This document shows positions 38,301 to 50,300 of a DNA stretch of 64,000 nt, in pieces; the stretch's first letter is position 1, and each line of letters opens with the position of its first letter. Source of the stretch: Strongylocentrotus purpuratus (lineage: Eukaryota; Echinodermata; Echinoidea; Camarodonta; Strongylocentrotidae); the NCBI RefSeq assembly GCF_000002235.5, contig NW_022145615.1, forward strand, positions 17,160,712 to 17,224,711, read 5' to 3'. The position numbers and the translations under genes are program-made. The notes under the pieces were generated by a model. That model saw only the letters and a list, made by a program, of their open reading frames with translations, made no database searches and was not told the origin of the DNA.

Positions 38301-41300
38301 GAGGTCGTAATATCTACTTGACTGTATTGTTTGACTATCCAATATGTTGATCTGTATGCACGGCGCTAGTATATTATCAATAAAAAGCACACAAATCACG
38401 CTTGTATGCGAATGCGGGTTTCCAAGTAATGTGAATATTATACGATCTTAGATATAATATTCGATAGGCCCGTTACAATTAGAAAATCTGGCGGGGGAAA
38501 AATTGAAAACTATTCCCAGCGGATTTTTTGGACAGTGAGAATCTTTCCGCTAGATCAGAACCAAGACCCCCTTAAGTACACAATGGTGCGTGGCGAGAAT
38601 ACGAGCTTGCGAATTAAGTCTTAAAAACAATTATGACAGACAACCGTTGGTACCCCAGTTTGGCGGATCGACCGCGGGAGGTTTATGATACCCAACACCG
38701 TCAACTGACAACAGACCGAACAAAACTTGCATCCAGTGGCGGATCCAGCCGGCGGGAAGAGGGGGAGGGGGGGGGGGGGGGGGTAGGAGGCACTTTTTTT
38801 GGTCTAATTTTTCAGGAAATATTTTGCGCCGACTCAGTCAGCCGGTGAATAAGCGGGGGGGGGGCGCTTTGTTTTTTGTTTTACAAAGGTTAACTTTACG
38901 TTATTATCCTATTTTTTTTATCGTTTTGGGGGGCTAGGGGGGGGGGCCGGGCCGGAATAATCGCTACGTGGATCCGACCCTGCTTGCATCATCAAATTTG
39001 CAAAGAGTCTGACGGTTTGTAGTCATTTGGAGTTGATCTGACTGAGGTATCCGATGGCCAAAAAGTATATTGGTTTCAAATCGCTCGTCGAATAAAGGAG
39101 TTGGGTTGTCAGTGTGACTGCGTTATACACAAGACCGACAGCATGCAGACCGAACTAAGGATAACAGAGCTCCAAACGGCGACGGTCCGTTTCATTGTGG
39201 CCCCAACGGCCTCCAAGCTATGGGAAAAATATAAATAGATAGATACAACGCACAAGAGTCGGTCCGTTTGGAGTCGATCTGTCGTTTTTTAATCGGCTTG
39301 GCGATGTGACTGGGTCTCTGAAATTGTCAGTTCGATGCGGATCTTATCTTGTCCTGTTCCGCTTCATTTAACTCCTGCAAGAACGATCCATGCATGGTTT
39401 GAAAGATTTTAATCTTTAAGGGAGAAATCCGATAGTCTTCCCCCTTTTGTTTAACTGATAGAACAATGGTGGACCCAGATTTACCTCTCCCCCATTCTAG
39501 TCTAATAATTTCCTTTTCCGAAATGAAATCAAGACAGTGAAAGATTTTATGAACGTAACTACTTTAATCAAGTAACTCCATAGAATTCAATGAGCTGAAA
39601 TTAAATCAAATTTAGAATACAATCCAACGCCAGTTTTGCCTTTGCATATTTACTTCATTTTACGAGGAAAACTCGATACTGTTTGAATAATTCATGCCGA
39701 ATAAATAATGCTTATTTAGAATACTATCCCAAGTTGCACCTTTTCCAGATTTACTTCTAACGATGCAAACAAAACCGCCTTCATTTGAGTAATTCGGCAT
39801 GCTGAATGAGTTATTTTCTTTGAGAATTGTAAACCCATTTTTCCTTTTTCAGATTTTCCCCTCTTGACAAAGGTTAAAATAGGAGTATGAAAAGATAATT
39901 CGCCGTTCTGCGTAAACACTTTGCAAATTGCATTCATGTTTTTAGCCTATGCATTCAAAAGAGTGCGTGGGACCTATGCAGACTTCGCCATAATGATTAT
40001 ACTGAATACGCCATTACGATGTTTCTATCAAAGAGAATGCCTGTTCCATGAATCGTGTTTAATATGCAGACATTTCTTGGATAGAGCTTTGGTTGAAGCA
40101 AATTCGCCCATCACGAAACATCTGCGTGCAACATTCACATTCACGTATGAGTGGGCCGAGTCCATGAGGGGGCGATGAGGTAGGGTGTAATAAATTCTGG
40201 GCGATGACATTTCTTTTTTTCTAGACTTGTGAATAATGCGCTTGAATAATAACAAAATGATAATTGTAATGAAACCTAAAGTATTATAATAACAAATTTA
40301 ACGGTAATTATGATAATAACTTATGTTTAGGGCGTATTCAAGGAATGTTTTCCTATATACTGGGTTCAAATTTACCTCACCTGTGTCGATAGTGGCAACT
40401 CTATAGATTACTGCCTTTTCAGAGGACGCTTACAATTGAAAGTAAGTGAGTTTAGAACAGAAAGAGAATACGTTTATCAGTATACAGTATACCTCCCTCA
40501 TACACTTTGGCGGGAATCTTGTAGATTAATGGGCAATAATATAATAAATATCTCAGAATAAGTAAAGTTATTTATTGGGGTTCGGTTTCCTTTAACTCTT
40601 ATGGTCTCGTTTCAAAGCTATGTTTTGTTTTGGATTGTTTTTGCAGCCTGTTATTTCATGTCAAGTTTTCTCAAATTCTCAGTTTGGTTTTCGCGAGAAA
40701 CACACAACTTCTCATGCTGTTTTATGTCTTTTAGACAAAATAACTTCGGCACTTGATAAACACCTCCATACGGTTGGTATATTTTTGGATTATTCCAAAG
40801 CTTTTGATACGGTGAACCATAATATTTTGTTGCACAAGCTCTCTTATTATGGGGTAAGAGGACCTGCACTCGAATGGTTTAGAAGTTATCTTAGTAACAG
40901 ACAGCAATTTGTGCAGCTCGGCGAAATTTGTTCAGATATGTTACCCGTCACGTGTGGAGTACCTCAAGGTTCCCTTTTGGGTCCCCTGCTTTTTATTTTA
41001 TATGTAAATGATTTTCCAAAATCCTCAGAGACGTTTTCTTTTTTGCTATTTGCAGACGATACAAGTGTATTCTGTTCTCATAGAAACTTAAATACTCTTT
41101 TAGAAACTGTAAATAGAGAGCTTTGTGTATTGACTAAATGGATTCATGCAAATAAACTGTCACTAAACTTATTAAAAACTAAACATATGTTATTCAGTAA
41201 TAGTGAAACAGTAATGCCTGGTAATGTAGTCTTTGATCAGGTAAATATTGAAAAGGTCTCATTTATTAAATTTTTAGGTCTCCACATTGATGATAAATTG

Positions 41301-44300
41301 ACTTGGAAGATGCATACTACTCATTTAAGTAAAGTGCTCTCTAGAAATGTTGGTATGATCAACAAATTGAAGTTTGTATTCCCAAGAAAAGTACTTAGCA
41401 TGTTGTACTGTTCCTTAATTTTGCCATACTTAAATTATGGTGTGCTAGCCTGGGGTGCCTCAGCCAAATCCTACTTAAATAAAATTCTGCTCATTCAAAA
41501 GAGAGCAGTGAGAATTATTTCGGCAGCTGATTGGTGTGCTCACACTGACAAGCTATTTTACGAAAATAAAATGCTGAAGGTAAAAGATATATATTTTCTA
41601 TATCTGGGATATCTTATGTATCAGTTGGAGAAGGGTGAAGCTCCCATGTCAATAGCATCTATTTTTGTAAAGAATAACCAAATACACAAATACTCTACTA
41701 GGCAGGCTGCCTTATACCATGTATCATCAGCTAGAACTCAGCTTAGGATTAATACACTTGCAAATACTGGACCAAAGTATTGGAACTCTTTAGACTGTTC
41801 TATTAGGCAGTCTGTAAGCTCTTCTGTCTTCAAACGTAAGCTGAAATTTCATCTACTGTACACCTACAGTGAATAGATCTGATTTTTATTAGTATTCAAT
41901 ATAGGTAACTGGAATAGAATTGTCCCCCCCCCCCCCGTGTTGTACATTATCCTCCTTCCCCTATTTCTTTACTTTTCCATTATCTTTATTCTGTTTTCTT
42001 TTTTAGTCTACCATATTTTGTAAATTAGTGGTAGATCTGATATTTATTTATAGTCTGTATAGGTAACTAGATTAGTATTAGTCCCCCTCCCCCTGTAATA
42101 TAACCTACTTCTTTAAAAAAAAAAAATGTTGTTTCTGTAAAGGTGATCTGTGTTTTAACAAGCTGTGCTTTTTTAACAGACCACCTCTTTTTCCATATTT
42201 GTTAAAGTCTTTATAACTGTTTCATTGTTAATGTATTTATGCTAGTTTACGATGAACTTGTTACTACTGTTACTGAATGAAATATTTTTTTTATGCAAGT
42301 GGAAAGAAATAAATAAATCTTGAATCTTGAATCTTGAATCTTGGTTTACCAAACTGATATCATTTCATAAACACCCGCCATTATCAGCTTGGTCTTGGGT
42401 CAATCGCTCTCCTTCGTCACCTCAAAGACATATAGACCCAGACCCAACTATTTGGGTCTTTGAAAATTATGATTTTGTAAACCAGATACCAACAAAGCCT
42501 CAAAATGCCTGGGAATCAGCCTAATATAATTAGCTACGACAATGTAAAACGAAAATATTGCACAATGTCGCTGCATTTCTTTTGGAAATGAAGTACATTT
42601 TAATTCACTCACCTCTTTTTTCCGTATAACTACGTAAAAGTCTGCATGTATGGTATATCAAATCAGTAAACGTGTATACTATTTGTCTGTATAATTCAAC
42701 GGTGCACCGATCAAATATGGTAGTACTATGTACATGTGTGTGCTTAATTCGTCAATCTATTTTTTATGACAGCTGGGAATTCCCACCGACATTTGACAAA
42801 AGAGCAAATTGAGGTTGTAACGTCCTAAAAGTGATCTCCTAATAAAAACTCGATCTTATTTTGTCAATTTACCGTCTGTCGAGAAAATATTTGCCCTGGT
42901 CAAACTTGAATTTTATTTGTGTCCCCCCCCCCCCCTTTACGAAAACATGCTGAACATTTATTATAGTTTCGGATTATTTGAACCTATACATGTATAAAGA
43001 TGGAAATTACCAGGTGACAAATAATGTTTCGGAATCACATAGTATGATCCACAGTGGACTTTCCATTGTAAGAACAGTGTGGAATCTTTGAATATGACTA
43101 AAAGCTTGCTCAGATATGGCGTGGTAAGCTGCAGCATAAAGACACTATGGCAATTCTTTTGCGTGTAAATTAATGGCAGCTGCACGCAACAACAGTCCTA
43201 TCTGAACGAGACTGTCTCTTAGTATGTACCTCATCAGCCAGGTAACAGTAGACGGGCCACTCTACAAAGATGTTGGAATCCCCGATGACCTTGAGTAGTT
43301 GGACCGAGTATGATCATCATCAGGACACAAGGGACTGACCATCAAAAAGTTTGGAATACATGAAGATTATCTGGACAATAATTTTCACCATGGCACATTG
43401 GGCAAGCTAATCTAAAAACAGTTTGGAATTCCTAAGCAACTAAAGTTTGGACTCGGTACGATTCTCACGGGCTAATGATGGCCTCATCAATGTACAGATT
43501 GTTTGGAAAATAAAAGAAAATGATCATCATGTCGCTAGATGTGGACTGTCCATTGTGCTGTTTGAAAGCCATGAAGAATATGAAAAGTAATATCAAAGTT
43601 CTAAACAAAATGAAAATTGTTCTCGTTAGCAGCTCAAATGAATTGCCCGTCAACTTGATGTTATCAGTCCATATCCTTGTTGGTCTATACCCTTCTTTCT
43701 TCTTCCATCAGTTCTTCCTTGCAAGATGGTGTTTTTAAAGCTAGTCTTCCATCTAGTTACATGCACAAACCACCGTAACTGTCTTCTTTTCACAACTGTG
43801 ATGAGGTGATCACATTCCCCTATATAACTCTCCATTATCTCTCTTTCTCTCTCACTTTCTCGTTGTCACACTAGGAATGTCTATATTCTTACTCTGATGT
43901 TTTTACAAGTACTGTAACTCCGTAAATGTGCTTGAATTCTTTTGATGATCATCATGAAAGTACATGTACTTATTTTTTCCTTGGTTTTGGCGTCAACTGT
44001 CAGTTCTAACGCCACAATATGCTAGGGGTTAGGGTTTTCTCTTTTTAAAGATATTTGACAAATTTATCAAGAAAGACGCATAAACAAGTAAAACTAATTA
44101 TGATTACTCATATGCACCCGCACACTTAGACACACCTTCTTGTTCTCTCTATTCTCTAACACATACACATGCTCATAGACCCCCCCCCCACACACCCACT
44201 ATTTCTTCCAATTTCCTCATCTTATTCAATGCCTCATTCAACCATCACTTCTTCTCTTCCTTCCTCTTTAAAATCATCTATTTCTTTCAGTATATATTTT

Positions 44301-47300
44301 TATCTGCATCATCATTCTATTTTCGTCAAATTCTCCTGTATATTTTGTTGTAATTATATTTCTATATCCCTTCATTTGGTTTTACAAGCTGTACAAGAAG
44401 AACTTATTTCATAGTTCTTATGGCATTCCAAAAGTTTGCTAGTCTGAAAACATTTCCAACATGTAACTTTGATAGTCTAAAACCACCTTAAGTTTAAAGG
44501 GTAATCTGACCTTAATAGCAAACTACTGTAAAAGAAAGTACAAGAAGCAGACTGTTGAAAGTTGAAATAAAATCTAACAAAACAAGAAAGTTATGATTGT
44601 TTTATTTCAAGTTATAATCACATTAAGTGTGGGCAATTCAAATGGGCTGTGATGTAGCGCCAGACAATTTTCCAATTTCTTTGAACACAAAAAATTGATA
44701 AAAAACGTCAATTTGACAAAATATGAGATCGGGGTGTATTTTTTGTTTGGATTGCCCTTCAATGCACCTCTCATGCATACAGGCGCGGATCCAGGATTTC
44801 TTAGGGGTGGGGGTCCAATTTTTTTCTATTTGCCGGCCGAAAATGCGCTCAGTGGGGGGGGGGGGGGGTAGTGAACACATTTTTTTTTGCCCTCGAAAAT
44901 TTGAAAATTTGCACCCCCCTCCCCCTGGATCCGCCCCTGCTTGCATAAAAGCTTTTTCAATTGTGCCATATACAAAATTGATGTCAAATTCAGACTTAAT
45001 TCGATGTGAATCTCGAAATTTATTTGGTAACCAAAATTAAAGTTTAAACACCACAGATTTTATATCATGTTTTGTAAATATATTTCATGAACACATATTT
45101 GTACAATAACTATAGCTTAGTTGCAATTCAATTCAATTCACCATTGCTAATAAAGAATACCATACATACGTGTACATAAAATGACACATTGTAAAATGAT
45201 AATAATAGAAAACACGTTAATACACTGGTACAAAGATATCAAAGATGCTTCTTAGGTAGCAGCCAGAAAGGAAGTAACCTTTATAAGTGGCCGACCTAAA
45301 GAAGATATAACCCTCTGAAGTATCTTTCTTTAATATATACTTCTTCGTTTGTTGTTGATAAAAAACGATCGAAGCTATTACTCCACACACAAGGCTCCTC
45401 TTCCTCTTTGCACAGACGAAACGAAACATGTGTCAGACCAGTGTTTCACGAAACCATCATAATAAAGCGCAATTAAGTTCGCCGAAATCCAGTTGAAATG
45501 CGTGTATTATGATAAACACGCGTTTCAAGGAGACGTCGGTGAACTTACAAGGAATGACGGTCTCTTGAAACGACGCCCAGACCGACCAGTGACCAAACAA
45601 GAAATAGCATTTATTTATACACAGAATGGAAAGAAATGATCGGTTTGGAAAGGTTTGTGAGGTTGTTTTGGAGTCGGTTTAGCGGTGTGACTACAGTATC
45701 ATGGTCTCATATGGGGGTGAAATAATGATAGACAAAATTGAAACATGGGACGTCTATGCAGGGCCACTCTTTGTAACGGAAGGGTTGACCTTGAGTTTAT
45801 TATCGACAATTTAAAAAAAAAAGTACCAGTAACCGATGTCCACTGCTTAATAATAACCAAAAGTAAAAATACAACAATTCAGGATTGCTTGCATTATTAT
45901 ATTTGTGTATATCAAAATTAGTCAGGTGCTTAAACTTAAGAATCAATGCATGTACCTGTATAACGTCATGATCATTATAGCAATGGCACGAGCAGAAGAA
46001 AAAAAAAGGAAATCCACCTGACATCACGTTGATGAAGAAAGCTTAAGAAACGGAGGAATAAATTTATTTCAAAAAAAAAATAATGCAATTGTGAAGTTTT
46101 AAGCCCCCTGTATATCGGCAACCCTACCTACGATCACCTCCCCAATTATTTTCTATGGGAAATGTCCCCAAATTATCTTCTTTAAAAAAGAAAATGTGGG
46201 TGGTAATGTACTCGATTTACACACAGGAGGACCTATAAGAACAAGTTTACAATTTTATGTTTCTGCCATAGGTATGACAATGAAAATGGTAGGGTGATGT
46301 TAATGAAATGTTTAGAACAAAACTAACAGAGAATAGCTTTAGAATAACACATTTTCAGAATGTAATAACAGTTATAAAGACTAGTATCTATAATTGTTCT
46401 GCTTCCACTGAATTCAGTGAAATTCCTTTCCAATAGATACTATATATTATTTTTGAGACACTTATGTCTATCAACAATATATTAAGGACAGAAACTTAAA
46501 TAAATGGAATCACAGACAAAACGAAATATCGGACAGTAATATGTAGTGCTTTGTAAATAAAGACCATAAAAATTAATCGTATTAAACGGCAATACATATA
46601 AAGTCGATTACTAGGATTATTATCTCTGACCTAAAAATAGTCCACAATCGAATTGTATCTACATCATTTATACATTATAACAACTACCAAAAAAAGTTAA
46701 ATCAACATGTAGAGTTATCATAAACAACAAAATCTCAAAAGATAAACACATTTGAAGTATGTTAAAAGAAAGGTCACTCTTTTTTTCTTCTTTTTTTAGA
46801 ATGATTTAATCATTCAAATTGATCTACATTATTTAGGAGTGTCATTTTAAAACATTCACCCAAACTCCATTTCTACTAGTTCAAGCTCTAACTTATTCCT
46901 CTAAGATGTTGTACTTCCTTTTTAAAGTCATAGAACACCAGGTCTATTATATAGAAGCTTTTGAAAACAAGGGGTGGAAAGGGGTCCGCTTTCAAAGAAG
47001 TACTATGTTTTATCTTACTTTAAATCTGCCCGCGTGCCTGTTTTTACTAGATAAAAGGGTCCGGTCGCACATACGGGCCTGAAGACAGAGATACAGTGTA
47101 AGAAGGAGGAGTCATACATTATTTTCAGTGGAATATATAGAGTCTATCAGGAGTACAGAAAGCGATCTCTCCTGATCGGTACTGCTGGAGATAGTACCAC
47201 CGTCTATCAGGCTTCTCAATCCTGTAATCAATGACGATGTTCCGGACATGCTTCAGCTCGTTAGTGTACTCATCAATGCTGACCAAACCTATATCGTTCT

Positions 47301-50300
47301 TCCTCGTGGCTATCAGGATTGTATTCTCTTGAGACACAGCAGAGTGTAGGTAATCACCTAATTTCGTTAGTTTATATTTTACAACACCTTGTTTGTCAAT
47401 CAATCGTATTGTCTGACAGGATTCGATGATCAGGTAATCATTATAACTAGTAATCTGCTCAGGTATATACCCATCACAGGTTATCTCCGTGGTCGCCTTC
47501 CCACCTGCTGGTGAGAATACCTGGATCTTCTTGGCTGAATAGTAGCTAACATAGATCTGATCATCACCGTCGACAGCGAGGTTAGCAAATCCACCATCAT
47601 CGTAACTCAGAGTCTCAAACATTACATTCAACTTTGTGTACTCTAGTGTGTACAGTGTGATATTGTTAAGCGATGAGCGATCAAGTATAACATACCGATC
47701 ATCAGAGAGAAACCCTACTCCAAGAATCTTTACATCCTTGAAAGCTTTCTCCTGGATCTGGCCATCAGCAGAGAAGATCTCCACTCCACCTTTACCACAG
47801 CCCACTGCCATCCTACCGTCTGGTGTACTAACCATGGCATTCATGTTACTCTTACGGGGCAAAGCGATGCTCTTTGCAATTGCATTTACGATTTTACCGA
47901 GACCTAGCTCGTCTATTCCAACGTTCCTATTAAAACTGACACATTTCCCTTTCTTGCTCGATTGCCTCGGTTGCTTGTAGTCAGGATCTTTTTGTTTTAA
48001 GGCCTCTTGTAAGTCTTGACATAGGGTGTCGTGTGCAGCCAAAGCATCCATATCTAACGGTATCTTTGTCTTATTGGTTACCATGTCAGATATCGTGGTC
48101 AAGTGAGTGATGTGCTTCTGAGCCAATTTCTTCATTTCGTCCAGTTCCTTCTCTACTCCTTCGATCCTACCATTGACTTCACCAATGAGAATTTCTTTCT
48201 TCTCTGTCAACTGACGGACTGCTTCTTCATATGCTTTTTTGATATCATCTGTACACTGCTTCTGCACATTGGTCACACGCTCCTTCTGTTCATCAATGAA
48301 ATCAACGTATTTCTGAAAGCAAGCGCGTTTCTTGTCCGCCTTTGATTTGAGGTCCTCGCTACTCTTCATATGGCTTCTTTCATACACAGTTGCCTCGATG
48401 ATCCGATGTCCTTCGTCTTTATGATCCAAGACAACACACCTGAAGCAGGCAAATCTCCTGCAGTCGGAACAGAAGCACTCCTCATCCTCTTTTGGGTGTT
48501 TCCTACATTTACGGTACCTACGAACTGATACCTTTCCTGATAGGATCTCACTCATGGCTAAGACCTCATGACTGATGAAGTCTGACCACTGAGCGTGTGT
48601 GTTGTGGCAAGTAATACAGAGATACTTGCTACAGTCTTGACAGTAGACAACAGCTTGGGGTTTGTTCTCCGTTTTACAATTCGTGCAAAACTGGAATTGG
48701 TTCTTCACGTCTTCTATGAGAGACTTCAAAGCTAAATTTGCCGGTAATTTGCTGACATCTTGGTTTGGGACCTGGGTTTTAGCTCTGCAGACAGGGCATC
48801 GGAGCATTTGGTCGCCATGGTATTCCAAGAGGTTGTCCAGACAGACCTTGCAGTAGGTGTGAGAACAAGACAGGATCTTGGGATCGGTGAAGGTATTCAG
48901 ACATACAGGACACTCTAGACTCTGAGCAATAACATTCTTTAATGCATCAGCCATGATTCGAAATCTACAAGAATACGAGATAAAAGAAAAAGAAAAATCT
49001 TAATAATTAGTGTAGCTTTGATTCATCTGATCGTATTAAAAGATACACAGTGTTTCATTTTATTCATCAACTGTAGTTTTGAAAAATGAATTTTTAAAAA
49101 AGGTTTCCTTTGTGGCTTTACAGTCAATTAATTTACATTGTAGTGGGGTAAATGATGATAACAAAAATAATGCCAATAATAATACTGATGAGGATAATAA
49201 TAAAACTACTGGGGCTCAAGAAGGTGCACTTCTAGATACAACACGCTTTTTTACGAAATGAGAAAACCCGAGGATAAAAGCAGATAATTATGTCTCCTGT
49301 AATTATGTCGTTCTGATTTTCGAGCGCACACGGATGCACTTTTTCAGCAATTACATTTCATTTCTTTATTGTGTCCATAGGATAATTGATTTGCAGTGTG
49401 CATAATGTGGGGTCCCTCTTGCAAGACGTGTAGCCCCCCCCCCCCCCCCCGGAAAAAAGCACACAAACAACAACAACAAACAAAGATGGATAAAAAGGGG
49501 AGAAATAGATAATTTGTGTGAGTTATAAATGCAGTTACCGCGGCTCAGCGTAAATTGCATGGTTTGACCGCCGTGACACTTGCATTGGAACCTTATACAA
49601 AGAATTTCAAACGTGAGCTTATTATCTGTCTAGAGTTTTCATCTGTGTACCTTTATTTGAGAGTACATCGCACCAAGTATTACAAATTATTATGATCCGT
49701 AATCTACATGTACCTTCAGATATGGAAATAAACATACCTTATTCTAAACAGGGGGCTTATGGCTTTGGACAACAGTAGGCTACTCTAAAACTTAGCAGGC
49801 AACACATTTTACTTCTAAAGTGGATGAAGTATCAAAAGCGATACTCTAAACATGAAGGCAGGCGCGGATCCGCTGGGGGGGGGGGGGGCCTGGCCAAAAA
49901 AGAAGAAGAACAAAACAAATTATTTAAAACCAAAATTCTAACGAATTAGGCAAACAAAAATAGTGCTCTTACCCCCCCCCCCCCTCCCCCTCCCCCCCCC
50001 CCGGATTATTCACCGGCTGGCAAAGCTTTTGTTGTTGTTTAGATTTCTTATTGTAGTCTGTTTCTTCATGATTTACTAAACTGATAGCATTTCCTATACA
50101 AACGCCATTCTCATATTGGTCTTAGCGCAATCGCTCTTCATCAATCACCACTAAGACATCTAGACCACTGAATTATACAGCATGTAACGAAGAGTTCAGT
50201 GATCTAGACCCAGACTCATTATTTCAGTCTAAGGAAAACTAGGATTTTGAAAACCAAATACAAACAAAGCCTCATAAAGTGTTTTGGAGTCTGCCTAATC

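Larger units (their letters stand above)
29137..38733. other. PHM-like intron 1, left part; no gene seen
   Basis: AT-rich sequence with (CT)n tracts at about 33339..33620 and 35346..35395 and a possible reversed LINE tail near 30990..31020 (TTTGATTTGATTTTTATTTC). I recognise no exon. Open frames here are low-complexity or short. Confidence 0.5.
40614..42955. repeat. Dispersed repeat, copy A, split by a LINE
   Basis: 40614..40660 and 42344..42955 together match copy B (50022..50740). The left piece carries AAAGCT...CTGTTATTTCATG, the right piece begins GTTTACCAAACTGATA; copy B has the two joined as TTCATGATTTACTAAACTGATA. Shared blocks include TTTCTTTTGGAAATGA, CACTCACCTCTTTTT, ATATCAAATCAGTAA and GTCCTAAAAGT. 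The C-run near 42924 is also shared. Family unknown. Confidence 0.75.

Noticed and set aside
40620-40660. ATG and first 14 codons as the start of the LINE protein
   Set aside because: This segment aligns with dispersed repeat copy B (50022 onward), so it is target DNA left of the LINE insertion.
47636-48856. Plus-strand open frames across the TRIM gene
   Set aside because: Antisense shadows of the 609-aa TRIM CDS, which has full RING and B-box ligand sets.
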